Positions 18,056 through 27,800 are shown, counted from the stretch's first letter. The stretch is 64,000 nt of DNA from Nocardioides sp. (GCF_014360585.1 NZ_JACIXG010000004.1:61401-125400), one strand, 5' to 3'. Numbers and translations: made by a program. The notes: generated by a model not told the origin, from the sequence alone.

Positions 18056-19146
18056 CGTGAGGCTCCCTCGGAGATGGTGAGCTCGACGACCGCCGGAGCA
18101 GCGGGGGCAGCGTACGAATGCTGCGAGGTCGAGGAGAAGTAGTTGATGCCGATGAAGTTGAACCACAGCGTGGCCAACCCGATCAGCGCCACGATCGCCG
18201 CCTTCTTGCCCTTCCACCCGGCGGTCGCGCGGGCGTGCAGGTAGCCGGCGTAGACGACCCAGGTGATGAACGCCCAGACCTCCTTGGGGTCCCAGTTCCA
18301 GTAGGAGCCCCAGGCCTCGTGCGCCCAGATCGGACCGGAGATCAGCACGCCGAAGGTCCACACCGGGAACGCGAACGCGTGGATCCGGTAGGAGACCCGG
18401 TCGAGCGCCGCCAGCTCGGGCACCCGCGCCAGCAGCGCAGCGTCGGGGAAGCGGTTCTTGAGAAGGTACGCCAACGAGGCGATGCCGCCGAGCGTGAACC
18501 CACCCGTGGCGATGATCGCGGCGATGACGTGGATGACGAGCCAGTAGGAGTTGAGCGCCTCGGTCAGCGGTGCGACCGGCTCGTAGAGCGCGACGACAGC
18601 CAGCATCAGCACCACGACGGTGAACCCGAGCACCCACGGCGCCATCCAGGCCAGCTTCAGGCGACGGTAGAGGACGACGTACGCAGCGGCCACCACGAAC
18701 GAGCCAGAGATCGTGAACTCGTACATGTTGCCCCACGGCACCCGGTTGGGATCTGCGGCCATCCCGCGGGCGATCAGAGCAGCGAGGTGGCAGACCACCG
18801 CGATCGCGGTCAGCATCAGGCTGAGGCGCCCGAAGAGGGCGGCCCGATACTCGGTCACCTCGCTGATCGAGCCGCCGGAGCCGCTAGGCGGAGGCGTGTC
18901 GAGATCAACACGGTCCCCATCGGCGCTCGATTCGACCGTGTTGGTCTCGACACGCTCGCTCTCCCTCGGGGTCTGAACGGAGTGGCCCCGACCAGCGGGA
19001 ACGAGCTCCTTCGCCGCGACCGCGGCCTTGGCACGCGAGAGCCAGGCCGACCATTCGACCAGCGCGCAGAGCAGCGCCAGGAAGTAGACGACCCCAGCAG
19101 CCGTGATGGCCTGGTTGCTGAGAACGCCCCAGGTGTGGTCAGACAT
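18052..19146 (-). CDS. ccsB: Cytochrome c biogenesis protein CcsB (CcsA/ResC family) with repeat-encoded insert
   Basis: 364 residues; ATG at 19146 overlaps the resB stop by eight bases. Heme-handling partner of ResB in System II cytochrome c maturation. The tryptophan-rich heme motif is EAWGSYWNWDPKEVWAFITW, flanked by conserved His in LVIHV and YRIHAF. About eight hydrophobic segments. Oddity: residues about 59-93, in the loop between the first and second membrane segments, are translated from a complete copy of palindromic repeat B without breaking the frame. Confidence 0.93.
   Translation of the reverse strand: MSDHTWGVLSNQAITAAGVVYFLALLCALVEWSAWLSRAKAAVAAKELVPAGRGHSVQTPRESERVETNTVESSADGDRVDLDTPPPSGSGGSISEVTEYRAALFGRLSLMLTAIAVVCHLAALIARGMAADPNRVPWGNMYEFTISGSFVVAAAYVVLYRRLKLAWMAPWVLGFTVVVLMLAVVALYEPVAPLTEALNSYWLVIHVIAAIIATGGFTLGGIASLAYLLKNRFPDAALLARVPELAALDRVSYRIHAFAFPVWTFGVLISGPIWAHEAWGSYWNWDPKEVWAFITWVVYAGYLHARATAGWKGKKAAIVALIGLATLWFNFIGINYFSSTSQHSYAAPAAPAVVELTISEGASR
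18867..18970. repeat. Palindromic repeat B, copy 2 (inside ccsB)
   Basis: Contains 20-bp arms at 18896-18915 and 18934-18953 (outer GTGTCGAGAT, inner CACGGTC) with one T/G wobble, preceded by GAGCCGCCGGAGCCGCTAGG. The same GCCGCCGGAGCCGCTAGGCG lead-in and GTGTTGGTCTCGACAC arm occur at 29.6 kb. The whole element is read as codons of ccsB. Confidence 0.9.
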
Positions 19147-20740
19147 CCTTTTCCTCCTGTGTTCGCGCGCCTCGTAGGTTCTCGACCAGGCCGGTGACAA
19201 CGGATGCGGTGTCTCCACCGCCGGAGCGGTCGAGGGCGGCGACCTCGACCAGTGTGCGCCCATCGACTCGGCGGGCGCGAACCCACACCCGTCGCGGACG
19301 GATGAAGAGGGACCCGAGCAGCCCCACCAGAGCGAGGGAGACGCCGAGAAGCGCCCACTCCTTGCCGGGCGACTTCGAGATCTGCACCCGGTTCCACTGC
19401 TGGACGTCGTCGAAGGAGACCGAGCCCAGCCCGTCGGGCAGCTCGGCCGTCTCGCCGAGGCGCAGGTTGAACGCCTTGCCGGTCTCGTCGGGCGACATCA
19501 TGTGGGCCTTGGAGGTGTCGAGCGCGTAGACAGACTGCGGACCGGCGTCGAGGTTGAGGTCGCCGCGGAAGCCCTGCAGCGAGAGCATCGCGTTCGAGCC
19601 GTCGCCGATGTCGCCCATCAGGTTGACCGGCTCGCCGTCGACGGTGCCCTGGAACGGGTAGAGCAGCCCCTGGAAGCCGATCTGCTCGGGCGAGGCGTAC
19701 GGCGCCTTCACGACGCCGAAGGAGAGCAGGTTCTGGCTCTGCGGGAGGAAGATCGTCGGGCCGGAGTAGGCCACGTTGCCCTCGCCGTCGCGCACCGTGA
19801 TCACCGGCGCGTAGCCGTGGGCGAGCAGGAAGATGTCGGTGCCGCCGACGGTCAGCGGGTGGTTGACCTTGAGGTCGTACTTCTTCTCGTCGCTCGCACC
19901 CGCGGTGTAGCGGAGGTTCGACTCGAACCCGCGCGCGGTCCCGGCGCCCGGTCCCGTGGTCAGCCACTCGGCCTTGAAGTCGTCGATCTTGAAGGAGAAG
20001 TCGTCGAGGTCCTCGGGGGTGAAGAGCGAGCCGGGCTTGAAGTCGTCGTACTGCGACAGCTCGTTGGCGAAGCCGTACTCCTCCCCCACCAGCACGATCA
20101 CGCCGCCCTTGTAGCCGAACAGGCTCCCGAACGCGAACGCGACCAGGACGATGATCAGCGACATGTGGAAGACCAGGTTTCCGGCCTCGCGCAGGTAGCC
20201 CTTCTCCGCCGAGACGGAGTCGTCTGACCCCCCGTCCTTCCGGATCCGGTAGCCGCGCAGCTCCTTCCGCGCCGCGGCGAGCACCTCCTCGGGCTCCTCG
20301 TCGGTGACGTACGTCGCGGAGTCAGGCAGCCTCGTCAGCTTCGCCGGCGTCGCCGGCGGCTGAGCCCGCATGGCGCGCGCGTAGACCAGGCACCGTGGGA
20401 TGATGCAGCCCACCAACGAGACCATCAGCAGCAGATAGATGGCCGCGAACCAGGGCGCGGAGTAGACGTTGAAGAGGCCGAGCCTCTCGTAGATCGGGGT
20501 GAGCGTCGTGTGCGCGGCGCGCCACTGGTCGGCCTTGAGCGAGTCGACCCCGTCCTGCGGGACCAGCGAGCCCGGGACGGCGGCCAGCGCGAGCAGCAGG
20601 AGCAGGATCAGCGCCGTACGCATCGAGGTCAGCTGGCGCCAGCCCCACCGTGCCAGCTCGCGGACGTTCAGCTCGCCCGGGCGGCGTACGTCCTGCTTCT
20701 CCTGGCCGGAGGGGCCTTTGTCGGTCGTCGGGGTGCTCAC
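19139..20740 (-). CDS. resB: Cytochrome c biogenesis protein ResB
   Basis: 533 residues; GTG at 20740 overlaps the ccdA stop (GTGA). Forms with CcsB the System II heme lyase. An N-terminal membrane pair (MRTALILLLLLALAAVPGSLV and FAAIYLLLMVSLVGCII), a third helix after residue 165 (NLVFHMSLIIVLVAFAFG), a large extracytoplasmic domain and a last helix near the C-terminus (WALLGVSLALVGLLGSLF) give the ResB topology. The His in VFHMS is the expected heme-axial candidate. Confidence 0.93.
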   Translation of the reverse strand: MSTPTTDKGPSGQEKQDVRRPGELNVRELARWGWRQLTSMRTALILLLLLALAAVPGSLVPQDGVDSLKADQWRAAHTTLTPIYERLGLFNVYSAPWFAAIYLLLMVSLVGCIIPRCLVYARAMRAQPPATPAKLTRLPDSATYVTDEEPEEVLAAARKELRGYRIRKDGGSDDSVSAEKGYLREAGNLVFHMSLIIVLVAFAFGSLFGYKGGVIVLVGEEYGFANELSQYDDFKPGSLFTPEDLDDFSFKIDDFKAEWLTTGPGAGTARGFESNLRYTAGASDEKKYDLKVNHPLTVGGTDIFLLAHGYAPVITVRDGEGNVAYSGPTIFLPQSQNLLSFGVVKAPYASPEQIGFQGLLYPFQGTVDGEPVNLMGDIGDGSNAMLSLQGFRGDLNLDAGPQSVYALDTSKAHMMSPDETGKAFNLRLGETAELPDGLGSVSFDDVQQWNRVQISKSPGKEWALLGVSLALVGLLGSLFIRPRRVWVRARRVDGRTLVEVAALDRSGGGDTASVVTGLVENLRGARTQEEKDV

Positions 20741-21495
20741 AGCGCAATGCCCTCCCAGCGTTGCACGACCTGGACCTGGAGCCATTGCATGCCGTTGTCC
20801 CACCAGCCGGTGAGCATGGCGATCCCGATCAGGATCATCACGACGCCGCCGATGATCGTGATCGCGCGGGTGTGGCGGCGGAACCAGCCCAGCGCGACGG
20901 TGGCCTGGCGCCACATCACCGCGACCAGCACGAACGGGATGCCGAGCCCGAGCGCGTAGACCGCGAGCAGGAGACCGCCGCGCGCGGCGGTGCCCTGGTC
21001 CCAGGCGAGCCCGGCGATGACGCCGAGCGTCGGCCCGGTGCACGGGGTCCAGGCGAGCCCGAAGAGGAAGCCGAGCAGCGGCGCCGCGGCCAGCCCGACA
21101 GCCGGCACCTTGTGGAACTTGAGGTCCCGCTGGAGCAGCGGGATGAAGCCCATGAACGCGATCCCCATGATGATCGAGAGCACCCCGAGGATCTTGGTGC
21201 CGGTCTCCTGGAACGCGAGCAGCTTGTAGGCGATCCCGCCCACGGTGACGCCCAACAGCACGAAGACCACCGAGAAGCCGGCGACGAAGAGGAGAGCTCC
21301 CGCGAGCATGCGGCCGCGGCGTACGTCGCCGGAGGCGAGGTCGGTGCCGGACAGGCCGGTGGCGTAGGAGAGGTAACCCGGGAGCATCGGCAGCGTGCAG
21401 GGCGAGATGAACGAGAGGAACCCGGCCAGCAGCGCGATCGGCACCGCCAGCATCAGCGACCCGCTCCCGGCGGTGCTCGCGAACCAGTCAGTCAT
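20737..21495 (-). CDS. ccdA: Thiol-disulfide electron carrier CcdA
   Basis: 252 residues from ATG at 21495, which overlaps the TlpA-like stop (ATGA). Six-helix membrane protein that passes electrons from cytoplasmic thioredoxin to extracytoplasmic ResA-type thioredoxins. The two catalytic cysteines are in FISPCTLPM and AWTPCTGPT, the standard CcdA positions. Coupled on both sides within the hemL to DUF4229 operon. Confidence 0.94.
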   Translation of the reverse strand: MTDWFASTAGSGSLMLAVPIALLAGFLSFISPCTLPMLPGYLSYATGLSGTDLASGDVRRGRMLAGALLFVAGFSVVFVLLGVTVGGIAYKLLAFQETGTKILGVLSIIMGIAFMGFIPLLQRDLKFHKVPAVGLAAAPLLGFLFGLAWTPCTGPTLGVIAGLAWDQGTAARGGLLLAVYALGLGIPFVLVAVMWRQATVALGWFRRHTRAITIIGGVVMILIGIAMLTGWWDNGMQWLQVQVVQRWEGIAL

Positions 21496-22055
21496 TCTTT
21501 GCCCGCCGAGGTGATCAGCTCGTCGAGCGTACGTGCGGAGGGGATCTCGCCGCGGATCAGCGCGGCCACGCGCCCCTCGGGGTCGAGGATCGCGGTCGCC
21601 GGGATGGCGCGGGGCGCCAGGGAACCCTTCAGCGCGAGGACGGCGGCGCCGTCGGGCGAGTAGACCGACGGGTACTCCACGCCGTAATGCCGCTCGAAGG
21701 CCTGCCCTTGCGCGGCCGAGGCGTCGCGGGTGTTGATCCCGACGAAGGCGACCTCGTCGCCCAGCTCCTCGTAGGCGGCCTGGAGCATCGGCATCTCCTT
21801 GCGGCACGGCGCGCAGCCGGTCCACCACACGTTGAGCACGGTGACCTTGCCACGCGTGACGGCGAGGTCGAAGGGCTTGCCGTCGAGGGTCTCACCGACC
21901 AGCTCGATCGGCTCGCTTCGTTCGGCGACCGGGATCTCCTGGGTGCGGCCGTCACCTGAGATGTAGCCGGCCTCGTTGGTGCCCGTCTGTCCGCACGCGG
22001 CCAGCAGCCCCACCATCATCACCGTGAGGAGGAGGCCACCCAACTTCTTGCGCAC
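21492..22055 (-). CDS. TlpA/ResA-like thiol-disulfide lipoprotein
   Basis: 187 residues with GTG at 22055 as the likely start, since this gives a normal lipoprotein signal (VRKKLGGLLLTVMMVGLLAAC, lipobox Cys21). A TTG at about 22079 is an alternative. Thioredoxin fold with active site WWTGCAPC (Cys81/Cys84) and cis-Pro region RAIPATAILD. It should keep the apocytochrome CxxCH cysteines reduced for heme attachment, receiving electrons from CcdA encoded next to it. Confidence 0.9.
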   Translation of the reverse strand: MRKKLGGLLLTVMMVGLLAACGQTGTNEAGYISGDGRTQEIPVAERSEPIELVGETLDGKPFDLAVTRGKVTVLNVWWTGCAPCRKEMPMLQAAYEELGDEVAFVGINTRDASAAQGQAFERHYGVEYPSVYSPDGAAVLALKGSLAPRAIPATAILDPEGRVAALIRGEIPSARTLDELITSAGKE

Positions 22056-22090
22056 ACGCAGGATCGTTCCTGACAAACCTGAGAGCCTCG

Positions 22091-22762
22091 TTAATCTTCC
22101 GCGTCTTCCGCGTCGCCGGCCGAGAACGGCGCGTATTTGTCCTTGGCGGGCAGCATGTCGCCGGCCGGCTCGCTGTAGGAGAGCGCGACGAACTCGTCGT
22201 CGACGAAGTGGAGCGAGGTCAGCGAGCACAGCGCGCACTGGCGGCGGCGCGGGTCGTGCAGGAAGCTGCGGCCCTCGACGTGCAGCCGGGTGGTCCAGAT
22301 CGGCAGCTGGTGGGAGACGATGACCACCTCGTGGCCACGGGCCAGGTCCCGCGCGTCGTGGATCGCGGCCATCATCCTGGCCACGATCTCCAGGTAGGGC
22401 TCACCCCACGACGGCTTGAACGGGTTGATCAGCTTCGGCCAGACCTTGGGATCCTTCAGCGGACCCAGGCCGTCCTTGAAGCTCTTGCCGACGAAGAGGT
22501 TCTCCGACTCGAGCACCCGCTCGTCGAGCGAGATGTCGACGCCGAGCGCCTTCGCCAGCGGGCCGGCGGTCTGCTGCGCCCGCTCGAGCGGGCTGGAGAT
22601 GACGTGGGTGATGTCCTGCCCGGCGATCCGGTCGGCGACCCGTTCCGCCATCTGCAGGCCGAGCTCGGAGAGGTTGTAGCCGGCTCGGCGCCCGTAGAGG
22701 ATGCCCTCCGGGTTGTGCACCTCACCATGGCGCAACAGGTGGACCGTGGTCTCCATACTCAT
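22091..22762 (-). CDS. Histidine phosphatase family protein
   Basis: 223 residues. The N-terminal LLRHGEV carries the phospho-accepting His of the phosphoglycerate-mutase-like superfamily. A second catalytic His is in [13 protein letters not shown] at 22762 overlaps the hemL stop (ATGA). Substrate unknown. The position between hemL and the cytochrome c genes is conserved in several actinobacteria, but no role in the pathway is established from sequence. Confidence 0.9.
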   Translation of the reverse strand: MSMETTVHLLRHGEVHNPEGILYGRRAGYNLSELGLQMAERVADRIAGQDITHVISSPLERAQQTAGPLAKALGVDISLDERVLESENLFVGKSFKDGLGPLKDPKVWPKLINPFKPSWGEPYLEIVARMMAAIHDARDLARGHEVVIVSHQLPIWTTRLHVEGRSFLHDPRRRQCALCSLTSLHFVDDEFVALSYSEPAGDMLPAKDKYAPFSAGDAEDAED

Positions 22763-24111
22763 TCCCCTCCGGTGGGCGTGCCTGTCGAGATGACCGCCTT
22801 TGCAGCGACATCAGCAGCGTACGGAAGCGCCTCGACGATCTGGGAGACGGCTCGCTCGTCGTGCGCAGATGAGAGGAACCAGGCCTCGTACGCGCTCGGC
22901 GGCAGGTAGATGCCCTGGTCGAGCATCGCGTGGAAGAAGGCCTTGTACGCCGCCTCGTCGGTGGTCTTGGCCTCGTCGAAGTTGCGCACCGGCCTGTCGG
23001 TGAAGAAGACCGAGAACATCGTGCCGGTGGACTGGATGACGTGCGGGAGACCGGCCTTGGTGAAGCTCTCCTCGATCGCGGCCTTCACGATGTCAGCGGC
23101 CTTGGTGATGTGGTCGTAGACCTCGTCGGTGGCCAGCCGCAGCGTGGTCAGGCCGGCGGTGGTCGCGACCGGGTTCCCCGAGAGCGTCCCGGCCTGGTAG
23201 ACCGGCCCGTCGGGGCTCAGCGAGGCCATCACGTCGGCGCGGCCGCCGAACGCCGCTGCCGGGAAGCCACCGCCCATCACCTTGCCGAAGGTGACCAGGT
23301 CGGGCGTCCAGCCCTCGCGCTTGCCGTCCAGGCCCCACTGGCCCTGGTTGCTCGCCCGGAACCCGGTCATCACCTCGTCGGAGATGAACAGGGCGCCGTT
23401 GCGTGTGCAGGTCTCGCTCAGGAACTGGTTGAAGCCGGGCTCCGGCGGGACGACGCCCATGTTGCCGGGAGCGGCCTCGGTGATCAGGCAGGCCACCCGG
23501 CCGGCGTACTCCTCGAAGGCCGCCGTGACCGCGGCACGGTCGTTGTAGGGCAGCACGACGGTGAGCTCGGTGCTGCTCTCGGGTACGCCGGGGGTGCCGG
23601 GGATCGCGTGGGTGACCAGCCCGGAGCCGGCGCTGGCCAGCAGCGAGTCCACGTGGCCGTGGTAGTTGCCGGCGAACTTCAGGATCACGTCGCGGCCGGT
23701 GAACCCTCTCGCCAGGCGAATGGCCGACATCGTCGCCTCGGTGCCGCTGCTGACGAACCGCACCTTCTCGACCGGCGCCCTGCGCACGATCTCCTCCGCG
23801 AGCTCGACCTCAGGGGTCGTCGGCGTCCCGTAGGACGTGCCCCGCGTGACCGCCTCCAGGACCGCCGCCTGGACCTCCGGATGGGCGTGGCCCAGCAGCA
23901 TCGGGCCCCAGGAGCAGATCAGGTCGACGTACTCGTTCCCGTCGACGTCGGTCAGCCACGCTCCCTTCGCCTCCCGGATGAACCGCGGTGTCCCGCCCAC
24001 CGCGTTGAAGGCGCGCACGGGCGAGTTCACACCACCCGGCGTCACCGCCTTCGCGCGGGCGAAGAGCGCTTCGGATGCCGCTGCGGACAGAGGTGAGATG
24101 TCGTGAGGCAC
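22759..24111 (-). CDS. hemL: Glutamate-1-semialdehyde 2,1-aminomutase
   Basis: 450 residues with GTG at 24111. PLP enzyme converting glutamate-1-semialdehyde to 5-aminolevulinate, the second step of the C5 heme route that starts with HemA (present at 32.4-33.7 kb). PLP lysine in [18 protein letters not shown]. Other family blocks are [11 protein letters not shown] near the start, NYHGHVD and [10 protein letters not shown]. It heads the operon that continues into cytochrome c maturation, linking heme supply and use. Confidence 0.96.
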   Translation of the reverse strand: MPHDISPLSAAASEALFARAKAVTPGGVNSPVRAFNAVGGTPRFIREAKGAWLTDVDGNEYVDLICSWGPMLLGHAHPEVQAAVLEAVTRGTSYGTPTTPEVELAEEIVRRAPVEKVRFVSSGTEATMSAIRLARGFTGRDVILKFAGNYHGHVDSLLASAGSGLVTHAIPGTPGVPESSTELTVVLPYNDRAAVTAAFEEYAGRVACLITEAAPGNMGVVPPEPGFNQFLSETCTRNGALFISDEVMTGFRASNQGQWGLDGKREGWTPDLVTFGKVMGGGFPAAAFGGRADVMASLSPDGPVYQAGTLSGNPVATTAGLTTLRLATDEVYDHITKAADIVKAAIEESFTKAGLPHVIQSTGTMFSVFFTDRPVRNFDEAKTTDEAAYKAFFHAMLDQGIYLPPSAYEAWFLSSAHDERAVSQIVEALPYAADVAAKAVISTGTPTGGE

Positions 24112-24154
24112 TCACGCATTCTCTCTGAGGTCGCCCCGAAACCCCATTTCGGCC

Positions 24155-25975
24155 TCAGCCGACGGGAGTCGCAGCCCCAGGTGGCAGCCCGGCGTCGGCG
24201 TTGTAGATGTCGTTCGCGCTGAGCGCACCGGCGTACTGCCACACGCCCTTCACGTCAGCGGCAAGCGACGCCTCAGGGCCCGCGAGATCGAGCGTCGTCG
24301 TCCCGTTCCCGACCTCGAACCCGCCCCGAGCGGTCCACGGCGTGGCGAACGATGCCTCCGGCATCTGGCCTTCGGAACTGCCGTCTCCGAGCTCGGGAGA
24401 GAAGCCGTTGAGATAGATCTCGATCCGGCGGAGCTCAGCGTCGTAGACGCCGACCACGACGTTGACATCCTCGGGTGTCCAGACGTCCGCGCGCACCTCC
24501 GCGACCGTGGCATCGGCGCTGTCGCCGCCGGCCATCTGGAAGTACACCTGCCCGCCGGAGCCATCGCTCTTGACGCGGTAGCCGAGCGTCCAGGCCGCCG
24601 CGTTCTCACCGGACTGTTGAACGATCACCCCTCCCTGCGTCGGGTCGGTCAGACGGAGCGACGCAGCCACCGAGAACGACGCGGCCGAATCCGTCACCGG
24701 ATGGTCCAGGGTGATGCTCTGACCGGCCGTGCCCGGCAACGCCAGAGAACCGCCCGGAAGGTACTGGTCGCCCGCGCCCGCGACCTGCAGCTGGGCACCG
24801 AAGGAGCGATCGGTCAGCACCCCGGACTCGACGGTGTCGGTGCTGACGCCGAGGTTCCACTCCGCAGCCATGCTGGTCGCGTACCCGGTCTCGTCGGCCA
24901 GGCTCACGCGTTTGGCGATGTCGGGAGCGGTGGCGCGGTTGTCCCAGAGGCCGACCTCGTCGACCGTCGCAACGCCACAGCCGGGATCCGGCAACGCCGG
25001 GTTGCCGCACCCGAGCTGCCAGGTGGCTCCGTCCGAAACCTCGCCGCTGTAGACGATGGTGCTTTCGGCCTTGCCGTTGACCCACAAGGTGAGCTCGTTG
25101 GCCGATGAGGAGTACGTCGCTGCCAGGTGCGCCCAGACCCCGCGGATCCCCGGCGCCGAGGCCAGCTCCGCACTCGTAGCGGATCGTCGGCCGGCGAGCC
25201 AGGTGCCGTCGGTCGCGTCGTACCCGATCTCGAACGCGTTGCCCTCGTCTGCAGGAACCGAGACCAGGGTCGCAGATTCGGCTGTGTCGACGTGCGCCCA
25301 CAGGGCGACGGAGAAGTCCTGACCGGTCGAGACCCCGGTGTTCGTGGCGGTCGCGGGTGCGCCTCCGCGGAACTGGAGGCCCGTGCCGCTACGGCCCACC
25401 GAAGACGTCACCGCGCCACCGAGGTCGAGCGTGCCCGCGGCCGGGTCGGCTCCGGAGTTCGCTCCAGGGTTGGAAGGATCGGTGAACGACCACTCGGTCA
25501 CCACCTCGTTCGCAGGGACGTAGAAGCTGTAGGACGCGGTGGAGCCCCACACGCCCGCCTTGTCGCGCGCCTGCACCTGCACCTTGCGGAGGCCTGTCTT
25601 CTGCGACGTGAACGAGAAGGACCGCGCCCGCCCCGCCTTCGTGAGGATCGGCTCGCTCAGTCCCGATGGCTCTCCCTCCGCGGGACCGATGATCGACCAG
25701 CGGTACGCGTCGACGTCGGTGTCGCCCTTGGCCGCTTCCACCTCGAAGGTGCCCTCGACGCCGACCCGCGTTCCGTTGTGCGGGCACACGGTCGAACACT
25801 CCGGGAAAGACGTACTCGATACGGCCGGTGCGAGCGGCGCGGCGTCAACGTTCGCGCTGATCGGTCGAACAGCAGTCGGCGGGGCTGCCCCGGCAGGCTG
25901 CGGCACGAACGAGAGGGAGGCTGCGGCGAGCGCCACACCCATACCGGCGACAAGGCGCGACGACACATAAGCCAT
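24155..25975 (-). CDS. Secreted LamG-domain (concanavalin-like) protein
   Basis: 606 residues from ATG at 25975, chosen because it begins a clean signal peptide (MAYVSSRLVAGMGVALAAAS...PAGAA). After a Cys pair (CSTVCPH) and a beta-rich region come two LamG/jelly-roll units, about residues 195-360 (FSVALWAHVDT...VWAHLAATYS...ELTLWVNGK) and 430-595 (FSVAASLRLTD...EIYLNGF). No catalytic motif is seen. Likely an extracellular carbohydrate- or surface-binding protein. It ends 43 bases from the hemL start on the same strand but has no evident functional tie. Confidence 0.8.
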   Translation of the reverse strand: MAYVSSRLVAGMGVALAAASLSFVPQPAGAAPPTAVRPISANVDAAPLAPAVSSTSFPECSTVCPHNGTRVGVEGTFEVEAAKGDTDVDAYRWSIIGPAEGEPSGLSEPILTKAGRARSFSFTSQKTGLRKVQVQARDKAGVWGSTASYSFYVPANEVVTEWSFTDPSNPGANSGADPAAGTLDLGGAVTSSVGRSGTGLQFRGGAPATATNTGVSTGQDFSVALWAHVDTAESATLVSVPADEGNAFEIGYDATDGTWLAGRRSATSAELASAPGIRGVWAHLAATYSSSANELTLWVNGKAESTIVYSGEVSDGATWQLGCGNPALPDPGCGVATVDEVGLWDNRATAPDIAKRVSLADETGYATSMAAEWNLGVSTDTVESGVLTDRSFGAQLQVAGAGDQYLPGGSLALPGTAGQSITLDHPVTDSAASFSVAASLRLTDPTQGGVIVQQSGENAAAWTLGYRVKSDGSGGQVYFQMAGGDSADATVAEVRADVWTPEDVNVVVGVYDAELRRIEIYLNGFSPELGDGSSEGQMPEASFATPWTARGGFEVGNGTTTLDLAGPEASLAADVKGVWQYAGALSANDIYNADAGLPPGAATPVG

Positions 25976-26328
25976 ACAAGACTCCAGACACGAGAAGACC
26001 GAGGAAGCACGATCCGGGACCCGAGTCGGAGCGGCAGCCGTCACCCTGCCACCACGAAGACCCTCGATCTCCGCAATGGGTCGGTCGTTCCGTAACTGTG
26101 GATTTCCGCTTACCCTGGCCGGTATGGAGGCGCGGCTTGGAGCGGACGCCACGGTTCAACGTCATGAACCGCATGCCCCCGCGTCTCATCAGCGTCTCGT
26201 TAACTGGAACGCAATGTTCCACTAAAACGTGACGTGCGTAACTTTGACGTGAGACGGTTCGTTTAGAACGTTGCGAATGGGGAGCAAGACCCGGGCCTTT
26301 CAGGTCCGGGGATTGAAAGGGAGATTCG
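25976..26328. other. Divergent control region between LamG protein and lytic transglycosylase genes
   Basis: 353 bases without a gene. It holds two operator-like palindromes with a 5-base centre, TGGAAC-N5-GTTCCA (26205-26221) and GTTC-N5-GAAC (26257-26269), and a leader hairpin at 26290-26310. The stretch 26195-26275 is AT-richer than its surroundings and probably holds the promoters. Confidence 0.5.
26290..26310 (+). promoter_or_regulatory. Leader hairpin before lytic transglycosylase gene
   Basis: CCCGGGCCT (26290-26298) pairs with AGGTCCGGG (26302-26310) across a 3-base loop with one G-U pair, ending 18 bases before the ATG. It could affect translation or mRNA stability. No U-run follows, so it is not an intrinsic terminator. 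Confidence 0.4.
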
Positions 26329-27612
26329 ATGTCCGCTACGCGCTACAGCCGCCTTCAGAAGGCGACCGCGCTCGTTCCGCTCGCGCTGCTGAGCGCGGCC
26401 TGGACGGTCAACGTCACCGGTCTGACGCAGTCGAGTGCCACAGCTTCTGGTCCGGCCAGCTATGACGACGCCTTCAGCCTGCCTGACGGCACCTCGGTTC
26501 CGTCCGAGGCGATCGAGGCGCCGGCCAGCGTGTCCGCCTCGACCAACAAGGGCGACAAGTCGCTGCCCGGGACGGCGAGCACAGCCGGCATCCCCTCGGC
26601 CGCGCTCGCCGCGTATCAGCGCGCAGCCACGGTCATCAACGCCGCGGACCCGGCCTGCAAGATCGACTGGCCGTTGATCGCCGCGATCGGGCGGGTCGAG
26701 TCCAACCACGGGCGCGCCAACGACAACCGTCTCACCGCCGAGGGTGTCTCCACCCCCGGCATCTTCGGGGTGCCACTCAACGGCAAGGGCAACGTCTCCC
26801 AGATCACCGACACCGACGGTGGGCAGTACGACGGCGACACCACCTACGACCGTGCGGTCGGCCCGATGCAGTTCATCCCCTCCACCTGGGCGATGGTCGG
26901 CGTGGATGCCGACGGCGACGGCAAGCGCAACCCCCAGGACATCAACGACTCCGCGCTCGCCTCTGCCGTCTACCTCTGCTCCGGCAACGACGATCTCTCC
27001 ACCGACCAGGGCGCGCGGGCAGCGGTCTTCCGCTACAACCACAGCCAGTCGTACGTCACGACGGTGCTCGGTGTCGCCGAGGCCTACCGTTCCGGCGACT
27101 TCACCTCGATCCCGAACAGCACGGTCCCGGTCGACTACGCGATCCCGCGGATGGATGCTCCCAAGCCTTCGAAGCAGAAGGACCGCGAGTTCCGGGCCCG
27201 CGGCAAGCAGCAGGCCGGGCCGCGCGGCGGCTCCTCACAGGGTCCTTCCAGCCCCTCCACGGAGACACCGGCCGGTCAGACACCGGGCGGCGGTAGCGGC
27301 GGCGGCACCGGAGGCGGCACCGGCGGTGACGGCGGCACCGTCGACCCCGCGAAGCCCCTGGCGCCGGTGACCAAGCCGGTCGAGGACCTCACCGCTTCCA
27401 CCGACGAGCTGCTCAAGATCTGCACCGACGCCTTCGCCAAGAAGTACCCGGGTCTTCTCGGGAAGCTCGGCGGGCCGATCCAGACCTGCGTCAGCCAGCT
27501 CGCCGGAAAGACCGTCCCCGAGGCCCTCGGCGCCGTCGGTGGCGTCATCGGCGGCCTCCTCACCGTGATCACCCAGATCCTCGGCAGCCTCGTCGGCATC
27601 AAGCCGAACTGA
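26329..27612 (+). CDS. Secreted lytic transglycosylase (SLT_2/MltB-like)
   Basis: 427 residues with ATG at 26329 behind AAAGGGAG. A signal-type hydrophobic N-terminus (ALVPLALLSAAWTVNVTG) precedes the catalytic domain at about residues 105-265: IAAIGRVESNHG (catalytic Glu), AVGPMQFIPSTW and FRYNHSQSYV. This is the MltB-like layout seen in actinobacterial transglycosylases. A Gly-rich linker (GGGSGGGTGGGTGG) follows, then a ~90-residue C-terminal helical region. Cleaves glycan strands in the wall. A strong terminator follows directly. Confidence 0.9.
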   Translation: MSATRYSRLQKATALVPLALLSAAWTVNVTGLTQSSATASGPASYDDAFSLPDGTSVPSEAIEAPASVSASTNKGDKSLPGTASTAGIPSAALAAYQRAATVINAADPACKIDWPLIAAIGRVESNHGRANDNRLTAEGVSTPGIFGVPLNGKGNVSQITDTDGGQYDGDTTYDRAVGPMQFIPSTWAMVGVDADGDGKRNPQDINDSALASAVYLCSGNDDLSTDQGARAAVFRYNHSQSYVTTVLGVAEAYRSGDFTSIPNSTVPVDYAIPRMDAPKPSKQKDREFRARGKQQAGPRGGSSQGPSSPSTETPAGQTPGGGSGGGTGGGTGGDGGTVDPAKPLAPVTKPVEDLTASTDELLKICTDAFAKKYPGLLGKLGGPIQTCVSQLAGKTVPEALGAVGGVIGGLLTVITQILGSLVGIKPN

Positions 27613-27622
27613 TCCTGAACCA

Positions 27623-27654
27623 CGAAGGGCCCCGCCATCTGGCGGGGCCCTTCG
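27623..27654 (+). terminator. Intrinsic-type terminator hairpin after transglycosylase gene
   Basis: Perfect 14-bp stem (27623-27636 with 27641-27654) closed by the tetraloop ATCT, 11 bases after the stop codon. The stem is very GC-rich; the U-tract is weak, as usual in actinobacteria. Confidence 0.9.
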
Positions 27655-27679
27655 CATGTCCGGGGCCGCTCAGCCGACG

Positions 27680-27749
27680 TGTAACACGCTGTTCGTAGGA
27701 CTATCCGGTCGTTATAAAAGGCGAGTAGTCCTACGAACGACGTGTTACA
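27680..27749. repeat. Palindromic repeat A, copy 4 (inverted)
   Basis: Same element as at 10.4-12.7 kb but in the opposite orientation: its left arm carries the CGCTGTTCG variant and its centre reads GTTATAAAAGG instead of the palindromic CGTTATAACG. It lies between the transglycosylase terminator and the TetR stop, a convergent gap. Confidence 0.9.
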
Positions 27750-27800
27750 GCTGCTCGGCGGCGCGAGACAGCCCCATCGAGCAGCGGGTCGGACGGCCGA

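Noticed and set aside
26205..26269. LexA/SOS boxes in the transglycosylase promoter
   Set aside because: GAAC and GTTC half-sites are separated by five bases, whereas actinobacterial SOS boxes need four.
26230..26328. Cyclic-di-AMP riboswitch before the transglycosylase gene
   Set aside because: Such switches precede wall hydrolase genes in actinobacteria, but the conserved core could not be matched; only a simple hairpin is seen.
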